Positions 7,858-16,570 are shown, counted from the first letter of the stretch. The stretch: DNA of 44,331 nucleotides from an uncultured Saprospiraceae bacterium (GCA_937928575.1 CALFWW010000059.1:1-44331); one strand, 5' to 3'. Notes: a model not told the origin generated them from the sequence alone. A program made the numbers and translations.

Positions 7858-9687
7858 ATGTTACAATTAGCAGCCATCATCGTTTTAGGAATCTTAGCAC
7901 AATGGGTCGCATGGCGAACGAAAGTTCCCTCGATTTTACCATTGATTTTGATTGGTTTGTTGGTCGGTCCGATTTCCACTTATTTTACGCCAGATGGTTG
8001 TAAGTGGATTATGCCACAAGAAGTTGCTGGTTCCAATTGCAGTTTTTTATTTCCTGGACAATTGTTGTTTTACTTCGTTTCTTTAGCCATCGGAATTATA
8101 TTGTTTGAAGGGGGTTTGACTTTGAAACGATCAGAGATAAAAGGGATTGGTGGTTCGATTGGTAAGTTAATTAGTGTAGGATCTCTGATTACATTTTTGG
8201 GAGCTGGATTGGCTGCACACTATATTATGGGATTGCCTTGGGATATTTCATTTCTTTTTGGTGGTTTAATAATCGTGACAGGTCCAACTGTAATTGCACC
8301 GATTCTTAGAAATGTTCCTTTGAAAAAAAGTGTTGCCAATATCTTGAAGTGGGAGGGAATTTTAATTGATCCGATTGGTGCATTGGCTGCCGTTTTGGTT
8401 TATGATTTCATAATTACAAGTGGACATGATTTTACCTCACATGCCTTGTTGGCTTTTGGAAAAATTCTGGTGATTGGTTTTGCCGTCGGAATTGCGATTG
8501 GCTATTTATTGTATTGGCTGATTAAGAATGATAAAATACCACACTACTTATTGAATGTGGTGACGTTGGCTTTTGTATTGGCCGTTTTTGTTGGTTCCGA
8601 TTTGTTGGTTCACGAATCTGGTTTGTTATCGGTGGTGGTGATGGGAATGGTCATGGGTAATTTAGATGTCCCACACTTGAAAGAAATTTTGGACTTTAAA
8701 GAATCGTTGGCGGTATTATTAATCTCTATTTTGTTCATCTTATTATCTGCCAATATTACGATTGAGCATTTAGAATTACTGTTGGATTGGAGAGTGTTGA
8801 TTTTATTCTTGGTAGTCATTTTGATAATTCGTCCATTAGGTGTTTTTGCAAGTACTACTGGATCTGATTTGACAAACAATGACAAGCTATATATTTCATG
8901 GGTCGGTCCTCGAGGAATTGTTGCTGCAGGTATCGCTTCATTATTTGGCATCAAATTATTGCAACAAGGAGTACCCGGGTCAGAATATATCACGCCGCTT
9001 GTTTTCATGATTGTACTCGGAACGGTATTGTTGAATGCAACAACGGCAAGAATGATGGCGAGAATTTTGAAAGTAACACAAGACTCTTCAGAAGGGGTGA
9101 TGATTATCGGAGCACATCAAGCTTCTCGATTGATTGCAAAATATCTGCAAGATAATAATACGCATGTTGTATTACTGGACAGTAATGTTTCAAATATCAA
9201 GAATGCACAAAAGATGGGATTGGAAGCTTTCACTGCCAACGTATACACAGATGTATTGGAAGATAACATTGCATTGACGGATGTAGGATACTTGATGGCC
9301 ATGACAGGAAGTACGGATGTCAACAACTTTGTTTGTAATAAATATCAAAAAACGTATGGAGAACAAGGTAATTTCCGTTTAATCTCTTCGGATGAAATGA
9401 AAAAAGCACCAGAAGATATTTCAGAGATGAGCTTATTCTCTCCAAAAGATGATTACATCAATTTAATTGAAGCGGCTCGTGATTATCCAAATATGCACGA
9501 AATTGAAATTACAGATAAGGATCACTTTGTCAAAATCATGGAACAAATTAATGATATCGATCAGTCCATCCCGATTTTCATTTTGAATCCAGATGGAAAA
9601 TTTAATATGATTCCTGCAAATTTTGAAAATGTAGAAATTGAGCCAGGTTCGAAGTTGGCTTATTTGGGGAAAGAGATGGAAGGCTAA
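7858..9687 (+). CDS. CPA1-type cation:proton antiporter with TrkA-N (RCK) domain
   Basis: 609 residues. Residues 1 to about 400 form 11-13 transmembrane helices of the Na+(K+)/H+ exchanger fold: RTKVPSILPLILIGLLVGP at the start, FEGGLTLK, TGPTVIAPILRNVPLKKSVANILKWEGILIDPIGA (the conserved acidic and Pro-rich core) and WVGPRGIVAAGIASLF. Residues about 412-530 (MIIGAHQASRLIAKYLQDN, VVLLDSN, FTANVYTDVL, MTGSTDVNNF) are a Rossmann-type TrkA-N domain. The ~75 C-terminal residues form a further cytosolic regulatory part. It exchanges monovalent cations for protons in the inner membrane; Na+ versus K+ preference cannot be told. The ATG at 7858 agrees with the family N-terminus. It stands alone and ends at a shared convergent terminator. 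Confidence 0.93.
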   Translation: MLQLAAIIVLGILAQWVAWRTKVPSILPLILIGLLVGPISTYFTPDGCKWIMPQEVAGSNCSFLFPGQLLFYFVSLAIGIILFEGGLTLKRSEIKGIGGSIGKLISVGSLITFLGAGLAAHYIMGLPWDISFLFGGLIIVTGPTVIAPILRNVPLKKSVANILKWEGILIDPIGALAAVLVYDFIITSGHDFTSHALLAFGKILVIGFAVGIAIGYLLYWLIKNDKIPHYLLNVVTLAFVLAVFVGSDLLVHESGLLSVVVMGMVMGNLDVPHLKEILDFKESLAVLLISILFILLSANITIEHLELLLDWRVLILFLVVILIIRPLGVFASTTGSDLTNNDKLYISWVGPRGIVAAGIASLFGIKLLQQGVPGSEYITPLVFMIVLGTVLLNATTARMMARILKVTQDSSEGVMIIGAHQASRLIAKYLQDNNTHVVLLDSNVSNIKNAQKMGLEAFTANVYTDVLEDNIALTDVGYLMAMTGSTDVNNFVCNKYQKTYGEQGNFRLISSDEMKKAPEDISEMSLFSPKDDYINLIEAARDYPNMHEIEITDKDHFVKIMEQINDIDQSIPIFILNPDGKFNMIPANFENVEIEPGSKLAYLGKEMEG

Positions 9688-9711
9688 AGCCAAATTAAAA
9701 ATTGAAAATGT

Positions 9712-9772
9712 AAAATTAAAAATAGCACGCCCTTCACGTCTGCTCACGTAAAAGGCGTCCTATTTTTAATTC
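9712..9772. terminator. Bidirectional terminator between convergent genes
   Basis: AATTAAAAATAG at 9714-9725 and CTATTTTTAATT at 9760-9771 are perfect inverted repeats. Inside them GCC/GGC and CACGT/ACGT also pair. The arms are A-rich on one side and T-rich on the other, so it can serve both the antiporter gene and the PspC-tail gene that ends at 9775. Confidence 0.6.
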
Positions 9773-9774
9773 CG

Positions 9775-10641
9775 TCAGGAAAGATTCTCCGACTTACTAG
9801 ACTTCTTCTCCTCACCATCCTTTTCACATTCCGGACAAATCAAACCATTGTCTTCCATTTTCCAGGTATTGCCACCATATTGAAATCTACGTTTTTTACG
9901 ATCCCAGTCTGCATCAATGGTATTCAAAATTCTGGAAATATCATCTGGTAAATAGACATGTTTTCCTCTAGGTACTTTCAATACGAAATGAACTTTTTGG
10001 TTACGCCATTTTTTGCCAGTACGAATCAAGAAATCAGGGGACATGTACAAAGTATTTCCAGCAAATGAAAAATTATATTCGATTTGATCGGCATGAATTT
10101 CAGAATCTCTCAAGTCAGCACCTCGACTAGTATAATGTCTTTCTAATTCAAAATCTTTGGTATTGCTTTGTAGGATATCTAATTCAACATTACTTGAAAC
10201 CAAATCTTTGCCATATAAATTTAATTCAGCTCCATTTCCTTTGAGTGACATAAATCTTTCATTTCCGATTAATGAGCCACTTAACCCCAATCTTAATGTA
10301 TCCGATTCAATATACATGATTTGCGTTTCGGTGATAGAATTGCCCGTCATAAATTGTCGACCAATGTAACCACCCAACATACTCATGGAAATCAAATTCA
10401 CCAACCAAAATAAACTTAAAGAAGTTTTTGCCCAGTTGGGAATGATATTTTTAGTGGTGTATTTCCAAAAATATAACAATACAATAACAATCGGAATCGA
10501 AATAATGAAGAATAGATTCCCAAATCCAAGATAGCTAGCCCAACTCGCATCCGGCAAAAGGAAATTGGTGTAAGGGAATGAGAAGATAGAGCTTACTAAT
10601 AGCGCCAGCCAAAAAACCACTAATCCTAACAGTAAAAACAC
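9775..10641 (-). CDS. C-terminal part of the PspC-domain membrane protein (in -1 frame)
   Basis: 288 residues from a GTG at 10641, but the frame is open upstream to 10779 and its extension (LLGSVIRTIIGAIPRIL and so on) continues the family sequence. It is therefore the second half of the preceding PspC protein. It has three or four transmembrane segments (MFLLLGLVVFWLALLVSSIF, LFFIISIPIVIVLLYFW, LFWLVNLISMSMLGGYIG), then a ~170-residue soluble domain and the C-terminal GNTWKMEDNGLICPEC that ends such Bacteroidota proteins. Joining both halves through a -1 shift at the A9 run gives about 541 residues, a normal length for this family. By itself this piece lacks the PspC domain. Function of the family: envelope protein controlled by PadR, exact role unknown. 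Confidence 0.75.
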   Translation of the reverse strand: MFLLLGLVVFWLALLVSSIFSFPYTNFLLPDASWASYLGFGNLFFIISIPIVIVLLYFWKYTTKNIIPNWAKTSLSLFWLVNLISMSMLGGYIGRQFMTGNSITETQIMYIESDTLRLGLSGSLIGNERFMSLKGNGAELNLYGKDLVSSNVELDILQSNTKDFELERHYTSRGADLRDSEIHADQIEYNFSFAGNTLYMSPDFLIRTGKKWRNQKVHFVLKVPRGKHVYLPDDISRILNTIDADWDRKKRRFQYGGNTWKMEDNGLICPECEKDGEEKKSSKSENLS

Positions 10642-10709
10642 ACCTGTGAATTTAATGAGTGGTCGTAATATCCTTGGAATCGCGCCAATAATAGTTCTTA
10701 TTACAGAAC

Positions 10710-11399
10710 CTAAGAGATTGAACCCTTTCTGTAGGAGTATCCTAAGTTGACTCGCTCCCGTCTGGGCTTTTTTTTTCCGTCAAATTTATGGGTCAAGTTG
10801 GATAAACGCTCTCCTACTCCATCGATTTCTTCTTCTACTGTCTTTGCGATATTGTTGATATTTATTGGCTCTCCTCTCATTGCCAAACGATCTGCAGCAG
10901 AAGCTGTTTCTGGAGCTAATACCCATAATACTATGTACAATAAAATTCCAAATCCTGAAATGAACGCTATTAAAAAACCAAGACGCAACCATAGCGGGTC
11001 TTTGATACCAAAATACGCAGACATACCTGAAGCTACCCCACCCAATATTTTATCTTCCGAATCTCTAAAAAAACGTTTTGCCGTTTTCCCTTTTTGGATT
11101 GTACTATATGAATCAGCTTCTATTGATTCATGAATCGGAGCAGCTCCAAAATCTTCAGGAGTACCCATCACTTTGATTACATCTTTGACCGATTGCAAAC
11201 TGATAATTTTTGCTCCTTTTAATTTGTCAGAAAATAATTCCGCCATTCTGGATTCAATATCTCCAGTAATTTCTTCATAGCCTTCCGACTTTTTGAAGTG
11301 GGCATGAATGGTTTCAAGATAGCCATTGAGATGTGCATAAGCATCTTCATCAATGGTAAATGGATAGCCGCCGAGGTTTACGTTGATAATCTTATTCAT
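10710..11399 (-). CDS. HAAS/PspC-domain membrane protein, N-terminal part
   Basis: 229 residues. Residues 1-75 (MNKIINVNLGGYPFTIDEDA, then ITGDIESRMAELFSDKL and VMGTPEDFG) form the small helical HAAS-like domain. Residues about 105-170 (FRDSEDKILGGVASGMSAYF, LLYIVLWVLAPE) form a PspC domain with its membrane hairpin. The frame then meets nine A (coding strand, 10776-10768) and runs 18 more residues into a stop at 10712-10710. The -1 frame stays open and encodes the rest of the family protein. The start ATG overlaps the padR stop by 8 bp (ATGAATAA), so the two genes are translationally coupled. PspC-domain proteins act in envelope stress; here a PadR-regulated pair is the usual Bacteroidota arrangement. 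Confidence 0.88.
   Translation of the reverse strand: MNKIINVNLGGYPFTIDEDAYAHLNGYLETIHAHFKKSEGYEEITGDIESRMAELFSDKLKGAKIISLQSVKDVIKVMGTPEDFGAAPIHESIEADSYSTIQKGKTAKRFFRDSEDKILGGVASGMSAYFGIKDPLWLRLGFLIAFISGFGILLYIVLWVLAPETASAADRLAMRGEPININNIAKTVEEEIDGVGERLSNLTHKFDGKKKPRRERVNLGYSYRKGSIS
10768..10776 (-). promoter_or_regulatory. A9 slippery run at the PspC frame junction
   Basis: On the coding strand the frame reads GGA AAA AAA AAG CCC. A AAA AAG is the bacterial -1 slippery heptamer known from dnaX. A -1 slip, or one extra A in the transcript or genome, changes the continuation from PRRERVN... to AQTGASQLR... and opens the C-terminal half. Whether it is used, is a mutation, or is a base-count error in a homopolymer cannot be decided from one sequence. 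Confidence 0.6.
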
Positions 11400-11733
11400 T
11401 TGATATTACGTTTTTCGTAGTTAGTTCAACTGCCTTGACCAATGAGGACCAAGTGCCAATTAGTTCGTTTAAAAATTGATGTCCTTCTTTCGTTAATTGA
11501 TAATATTTTCGAGGTGGACCTTTATGCGACTCCTTCCAATTGTAATGGAGCAATCCCGCATTTTTCAATCGCGTCAACAATGGATATAGTGTTCCTTCTA
11601 CTACGATCAGCTCGCTCTCTTTCAGCTTGCCAATAATATCAGACGGATACGATTCCTGCTCAGCAATGATGGACAGGATACATAGTTCCAGTATTCCTTT
11701 CCGCATCTGAGCTTTCGTGTTTTCGATCTTCAT
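11392..11733 (-). CDS. PadR-family transcriptional regulator
   Basis: 113 residues, the size of the short PadR-s1 group. The winged helix is clear: KGILELCILSIIAEQESYPS, then LIVVEGTLYPLLTRLKNAGL, the wing KGPPRKYYQLTKEG, and a C-terminal dimerising helix. It is the first gene of an operon with the PspC-protein gene (8-bp overlap) and, as in other Bacteroidota, probably represses that pair. CAAATATA at 11738-11745 reads TATATTTG on the coding strand, a perfect -7 box, with TTG at 11769-11767 as -33 (21-bp spacer). The palindrome 11760-11778 overlaps the -33 element. The -7 box ends only 4 bp before the ATG, so the mRNA may be leaderless. Confidence 0.92.
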   Translation of the reverse strand: MKIENTKAQMRKGILELCILSIIAEQESYPSDIIGKLKESELIVVEGTLYPLLTRLKNAGLLHYNWKESHKGPPRKYYQLTKEGHQFLNELIGTWSSLVKAVELTTKNVISNE

Positions 11734-11737
11734 ACTT

Positions 11738-11778
11738 CAAATATAAGGTAAATTTTTAGTACTATGCAATACATAGTA
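11738..11778 (-). promoter_or_regulatory. Promoter and probable PadR operator
   Basis: TACTATG (11760-11766) and CATAGTA (11772-11778) are perfect half sites around CAATA. The palindrome covers the -33 TTG (11769-11767) of a TTG-N21-TATATTTG promoter. Further TAGTACT-like half sites lie at 11758-11764 and 11792-11798. The position fits repression by PadR of its own operon. Confidence 0.6.
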
Positions 11779-11911
11779 GTATAATTTAACCTAGTACTGT
11801 ATGATTTTTCGATCAACAGTATTTTTTGCTCGATTAATTTACTTGTTTATGGGATTCACAAGAAATAGAGCTAGCTACTATCAATCCTCTTGAAAAAAGT
11901 ATTTTTGCACC

Positions 11912-12820
11912 ATGACAATTAGCGGTTTCACTATGGTAAGGAATGCGGATAAATATTACTTCCCTATCAAAGCATCTATCGAATCGATTCTACCAATCGT
12001 AGATGAATTTATTGTAGCACTTGGCGATAATGATGAAGGTGATCGTACCCGTGAAATCATTGCGTCCATTCATTCTGATAAAATAAAAATTATCGATCGG
12101 GTTTGGTCTGAGAAAGATTTTGTGGATGGAAAAATTTATGCAAACGAAACTACTTTCGCTTTATCTCAATGCTCGGGAGATTGGTGTTTTTATTTACAAG
12201 CAGATGAGGTCATTCATGAAAACGATCATCCTACTATTGTAAAATATTGTAAGGATTATTTGGACAACAAAAATGTAGATGGTTTTTTATTTCAATACAA
12301 TCACTTTTTTGGAGATTATGAACATTACTTACCCGTACATGGCTGGTATAAAAATGAAATTAGAATTGTTCGAAATAATGCGGGCGTCTACTCTATTAAA
12401 GATGCTCAGTCATTTCGTAAGCAGGATAATCAAAAATTGAGTGTAGTAGAATTTACACCTTATATATATCATTACGGATGGGTGCGACCGCTAGAATTGA
12501 TGCAATCGAAAAAGAAAGCGATGGATGCGATGTACCATGGAACTGAAAAAATTGAATCCGCCTATAAATTGAAACCAAATGAGTTTGATTACGGCGCATT
12601 AGGAAATATTCCAATTTTCAAAGGAACCCATCCTGCTGTGATGAAAGACTTTATTGCAAAACTTGATTGGCAACATAAATTAAATTACACCAAAACGGCC
12701 AACCTGAATCGACCTAAAATGAAGCATGAGCAATTGAAATATCAGCTGTTGACGAAGTTGGAAAATTGGGTGAATGGTGGAAAAGATATTTTTGGATATA
12801 CGAATTGGTTAAAGATGTAG
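11912..12820 (+). CDS. Glycosyltransferase family 2-like protein
   Basis: 302 residues, soluble. The N-terminus is a GT-A nucleotide-sugar fold: SGFTMVRNADKYYFPIKASI, then VDEFIVALGDNDEGDRTREI, and the acceptor-side acidic motif FYLQADEVIHE in the place of DxD. It has no transmembrane segment. The likely role is transfer of a sugar in surface glycan synthesis; donor and acceptor are unknown. TATTTTTG at 11900-11907 fits a -7 box and ends 4 bp before the ATG, so the transcript may begin at or very near the start codon. The gene stands alone and its TAG stop lies inside the palindrome shared with the convergent patatin gene. Confidence 0.85.
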   Translation: MTISGFTMVRNADKYYFPIKASIESILPIVDEFIVALGDNDEGDRTREIIASIHSDKIKIIDRVWSEKDFVDGKIYANETTFALSQCSGDWCFYLQADEVIHENDHPTIVKYCKDYLDNKNVDGFLFQYNHFFGDYEHYLPVHGWYKNEIRIVRNNAGVYSIKDAQSFRKQDNQKLSVVEFTPYIYHYGWVRPLELMQSKKKAMDAMYHGTEKIESAYKLKPNEFDYGALGNIPIFKGTHPAVMKDFIAKLDWQHKLNYTKTANLNRPKMKHEQLKYQLLTKLENWVNGGKDIFGYTNWLKM

Positions 12821-12865
12821 GTACGTTGCAATGCAATGTACCTACATTGCAACGTACCTACATCT
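12813..12865. terminator. Large palindrome holding both convergent stop codons
   Basis: The arms 12813-12833 and 12845-12865 are 21 bp and perfectly complementary, with an 11-bp loop. Each arm contains the TAG stop of one of the convergent genes (12818-12820 on +, 12860-12858 on -), so both proteins end in Met encoded inside the palindrome. The core GTAGGTACGTTGCAATG looks like hairpin repeats common in Bacteroidota spacers, so it may be an inserted REP-like element acting as a bidirectional terminator. There is no T-tract. Confidence 0.75.
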
Positions 12866-15056
12866 CATATTTCACATCTTTATCCACCTCCTCATAAGGC
12901 TCGACCTGATCATTGTATTCTTCTATTGTAAGGTCATCGTCATCAGTCTTTGATGTGGATCGAGTATCAGTCGGTGTATTGATCGGAATAATGGGTGTGT
13001 CTGGTTGTTCCATACGTTGCATATGCTGGATCGTATCCAACGGTGCACGACCTAATCTTGAAGGTATCCGTGAAGGAAATGAAGTTTCTTCCTGAATCGG
13101 GCGTTGTTCTGCGACTTCCTCTTCTACTGAGAATAACGGTTTTCCATGATCGAATTTATTGAAAAGCTGACGCAACGTAAATGGCGTGTGCTTTTTACTG
13201 GATTTTTCGTATGAGTTGAAATTTGGAATATCCAACACTTCTGCTGCCATATATTGACCTAGTTGGTAGTATGATTCCCACTGTGTTCGATCAAAAAATT
13301 GGTCTGAAGTAGATTCATGTGGGAATGCTGGGTGATAAATCTTATACTTGTAAGTTGCATATTTCAAACTTGATTTCTCTTCTATCACAGGCTTCCCTTG
13401 AGGTGCTGTAATTGCAGACTTCACGTAGACGAGTGTCCCCACTTTTTTATTTTCATAGTGCTTCAATACTTCAACTACATTTCCATTTTCATCATACTCA
13501 TCCACTTCTTCCCACAATTGATACACGTCCGCAATCGCGAATCTTCTTTTGGAATAACCGTGTGATGGATTAGGACGAATGGTATCTTCTGGCGTAAAGC
13601 CTCTGCGAAAACGAATTTCCATTCCCAATTCATTTCTTGCACGTATACAAAGTGTTGTAAAATCAGCAAAACTATAATCCGCATCTGCAGTAGCATCTAC
13701 CGATATTATTAATCTACACTTCCTTCTTAGCAATTCCATGACTCCCAAATTCTCGATATGACCACCATCGGAAATATTGAGCAATTGATTTTTCGTTCCA
13801 ATTTTGGAGAATAATTCGTAGAAAAAATATAAAGGCCACCAAATCAATCTCCGCTGTTTCATTTTGAGTGGGTTTCTGGTCCAATATCCCAGTCTGGCAT
13901 TAAATACAGTAGTGAAAAAACTGAGCATTTTATTGGAGTACATTCCCATTCCTGGATTGATAGCAGCTGCCGAAATGGTTGTTGCTGCTGGAAGGGTCAT
14001 TTCGTCATATCCATCTGAATTTTTTGTCTCCACATATTTTGTCAGTTTGGAACCACAAAATAATGGTGACAATAAAAAATAATCATTGGTCTTGATGCCC
14101 TTAAATTTAGCATCATTTGAACTTTGAAGATTTAGACAAGTATTGATTAATGGATATGGAGATAAATATTTATCAACATATAAATCTTTCAATTTTATGT
14201 TTTTACTATCGCCTGTAAATTTCATAAAGGTATCCGCCAATTTTTTGCGATAATACCGATGAAAGCTTAGTGCATTCGGATTGGTTAAAAACCCTAACAA
14301 TATCAACACTACTCCTCCGGCAAGAAAATACAGAAGCTTGGAAGTGTCTACTGCTTCAATCTGAAAACTTGCGACAAATACTGCCAAAAATGCAGCGAGT
14401 ATTGCCCCCACAATTGCCGTCTCTATCTTATTGAAGATATTGGATAATCTAAGATTAAAACTAAAAATAATGTTGAGGAAAAAATGTAGAACAAAAACAC
14501 CTATTACTACTGGCACGGCAAAGTCCATTACAAGTTTTTTGTTTCTCAAATATAAAAACTCATCAATTGGTAACACTTCACTTACAAGAATATAAGCGCC
14601 ATAGATTAACAATCCAATAATCGCTGGACTTATCCATGACATCAGTAGACTGACCATGAAACTAATCATAAGAATTATCCGGTTCCACAATTTTATTATC
14701 CCTTGCCCAGGTGTTAAGTACTCCCCTCTTGAGCGCATGTATTCAATATGTTGATCATTGAAAAGTTCGTCATAACTACCAGTATGATCTAATGTGGAAT
14801 GAATGTAAGCTCCGGTAAATCCACCTCCGGAAACTGTAGAGAGATAATCTGCTCTTTTTAAAACGCCGTATTGATTCAGGGTTTTTAGAAATCCTTGACA
14901 TATAGTAGCTGACCGAATACCACCACCTGATAACGCAATACCAAATTTAGTATCACGAGCCATCGGTTCATTGTCTCCAAATAATTTTCTTCGACGATGA
15001 TCTAGATGAAACTCTTCTTTTTTTATTACTTCTTTGCATGTGTATAACTCGGACAT
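12858..15056 (-). CDS. Membrane-bound patatin-like phospholipase
   Basis: 732 residues. The patatin core is split by a membrane region. The oxyanion loop is SGGGIRSA (residues 43-50) and the nucleophile Ser76 lies in STVSGGGFTG. The catalytic Asp430 is in ISDGGHIENLG, followed by LIISVDATAD. Between them, residues about 120-270 carry four or five transmembrane helices (ILMISFMVSLLMSWISPAII, FAVPVVIGVFVLHFFLNIIF, AIVGAILAAFLAVFVASF, LLYFLAGGVVLILLGFL). The last ~100 residues are Pro/Thr/Asp-rich and look disordered. Expected role: hydrolysis of acyl esters of membrane lipids from within the membrane. Single gene, convergent with the glycosyltransferase. The dyad residues are intact, so activity is likely. 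Confidence 0.9.
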   Translation of the reverse strand: MSELYTCKEVIKKEEFHLDHRRRKLFGDNEPMARDTKFGIALSGGGIRSATICQGFLKTLNQYGVLKRADYLSTVSGGGFTGAYIHSTLDHTGSYDELFNDQHIEYMRSRGEYLTPGQGIIKLWNRIILMISFMVSLLMSWISPAIIGLLIYGAYILVSEVLPIDEFLYLRNKKLVMDFAVPVVIGVFVLHFFLNIIFSFNLRLSNIFNKIETAIVGAILAAFLAVFVASFQIEAVDTSKLLYFLAGGVVLILLGFLTNPNALSFHRYYRKKLADTFMKFTGDSKNIKLKDLYVDKYLSPYPLINTCLNLQSSNDAKFKGIKTNDYFLLSPLFCGSKLTKYVETKNSDGYDEMTLPAATTISAAAINPGMGMYSNKMLSFFTTVFNARLGYWTRNPLKMKQRRLIWWPLYFFYELFSKIGTKNQLLNISDGGHIENLGVMELLRRKCRLIISVDATADADYSFADFTTLCIRARNELGMEIRFRRGFTPEDTIRPNPSHGYSKRRFAIADVYQLWEEVDEYDENGNVVEVLKHYENKKVGTLVYVKSAITAPQGKPVIEEKSSLKYATYKYKIYHPAFPHESTSDQFFDRTQWESYYQLGQYMAAEVLDIPNFNSYEKSSKKHTPFTLRQLFNKFDHGKPLFSVEEEVAEQRPIQEETSFPSRIPSRLGRAPLDTIQHMQRMEQPDTPIIPINTPTDTRSTSKTDDDDLTIEEYNDQVEPYEEVDKDVKYEM

Positions 15057-15270
15057 AAATAGCTCACTTTAGCTCCTCCATTCTAAAAAATAAATCCCAT
15101 CTGTAAAATTATCTTCTCGGCAGAGGCTGCCCTTGGATAGTATGTTTAAATGCAGGGAATAAAAATATTAAATATTTTAGTTATATCTAAATACTTTTAA
15201 GAATAAATGAAAGCTATTTGATACAAAGTGAAAGCAAAATAAATTTGCCCAACCCTCAAAGGCATGAAAA

Positions 15271-16503
15271 CTATAGATTTGAAGTGATAAGTAGATCTAG
15301 GCTAGTCGTTTTGATTTTAAAACGCTCACCCAAATAATCATTTGTAAGACACCCTTTGTAGGTGTATACCCCATTTCTCAATCCAGCTTGTTCACAAATT
15401 AACCGTTCGATACTGCCAATATCACTTGCTTTTAATAAAATTGGCGTGATGATATTACTAACTGCAACAGATGCTGTTCTTGAAACTTTGGATGCAATAT
15501 TTGGTACGCAATAATGGATGACGCCATATTTTGTGAAGGTTGGACTTTTGTGGGTGGTCACTTCTGAAGTTTCAAAGCATCCACCTTGATCGATACTCAC
15601 ATCCACAATTACAGAACCTGATTTCATCTTTGCAACAATTTCTTCTGAGACAATCATTGGTGCTCTTCCTGATTTGGAATGAATCGCACCAATTGCAACA
15701 TCAGCACTCAATAATTCTTCTTGTAATCTTACCGGATCAATTGCTGAAGTAAAAAGTTGTCTTCCCAATTGATTTTGCAAACGCATTAATTTATAAATGT
15801 TGTTGTCAAAAATTCTTACATCCGCCCCCAATCCAATGGCGGTCCTAGTCGCAAATTCTGCTACAACCCCAGCTCCTAAAATTACCACTTTGGCGGAAGG
15901 TACACCGGACACGCCACCTAATAAAGTTCCTTTTCCACCTGATGAAGAGGCCAACAATTCAGCTGCGGTGAGCATCGCGCTCATTCCTGCAATTTCGCTC
16001 AGAATTCTTACTACGGGGAAAGCACCAATTTCATCTTGGATATACTCCATCGCAAGTGCAATGACTCTTTTTTGACGTAATTTATTGATGTATTCCGCAG
16101 TAATGATTGGCAATGTCAATGGAGACATCAAAATTTGATTTGGATGAAATAGGTCCAGTTCGTCTAGCGTAGGAGGTGCAACTTTGATAATCACATCTGC
16201 CTTGAAAACCGTTTCTCGGCTGTAAGCAATTTCAGCACCTGCTTCTGAATATTCTTGATCAGGAAAATTTGATTTTTGTCCAGCCCCTTCTTCTATTACA
16301 ATTCGGATACCTGAGGAGACCAGATATGCGACAGAAGATGGCGACAAAGCAACTCTGTTTTCTTGCAATGTCGATTCTTTAGGAATCCCTACAAATAGGT
16401 TTCTTCTTTTTTGTTGTACTTGAAGCATTTCGACTTGAGTCTCCAAACTTCCTTCAGTAAATATCTTGGGGATCGGAATGCGCTTCTTTTGCTTATCGCT
16501 CAT
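15271..16503 (-). CDS. ald: Alanine dehydrogenase
   Basis: 410 residues. This cytosolic NAD-dependent enzyme interconverts L-alanine and pyruvate plus ammonia. The N-terminal catalytic half shows VGIPKESTLQENRVALSP, IEEGAG and PLTLPI. The NAD-binding half has the Rossmann loop VVILGAGVVAEFA (about residues 207-219) with the acidic residue in DVRIFDNN, and near the end VIHYCVPNIASKVSRTASVA. The N-terminus is about 35 residues longer than in Bacillus enzymes, as often seen in Bacteroidota versions. Transhydrogenase alpha subunits are related, but the lack of membrane helices and the length favour Ald. It follows tsaE on the same strand after 67 bp and may be the distal gene of the kinase-regulator-tsaE operon. 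Confidence 0.88.
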   Translation of the reverse strand: MSDKQKKRIPIPKIFTEGSLETQVEMLQVQQKRRNLFVGIPKESTLQENRVALSPSSVAYLVSSGIRIVIEEGAGQKSNFPDQEYSEAGAEIAYSRETVFKADVIIKVAPPTLDELDLFHPNQILMSPLTLPIITAEYINKLRQKRVIALAMEYIQDEIGAFPVVRILSEIAGMSAMLTAAELLASSSGGKGTLLGGVSGVPSAKVVILGAGVVAEFATRTAIGLGADVRIFDNNIYKLMRLQNQLGRQLFTSAIDPVRLQEELLSADVAIGAIHSKSGRAPMIVSEEIVAKMKSGSVIVDVSIDQGGCFETSEVTTHKSPTFTKYGVIHYCVPNIASKVSRTASVAVSNIITPILLKASDIGSIERLICEQAGLRNGVYTYKGCLTNDYLGERFKIKTTSLDLLITSNL

Positions 16504-16570
16504 ACGGTCTCTTAATAATCAGAGAAAAGGGAATTTACGTTTACAGTATTAAATGACTGTTTTCCTAGTC

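Noticed and set aside
7803-8003. Short plus-strand frame overlapping the antiporter start
   Set aside because: It overlaps the well-supported antiporter N-terminus in another frame and has no features of its own.
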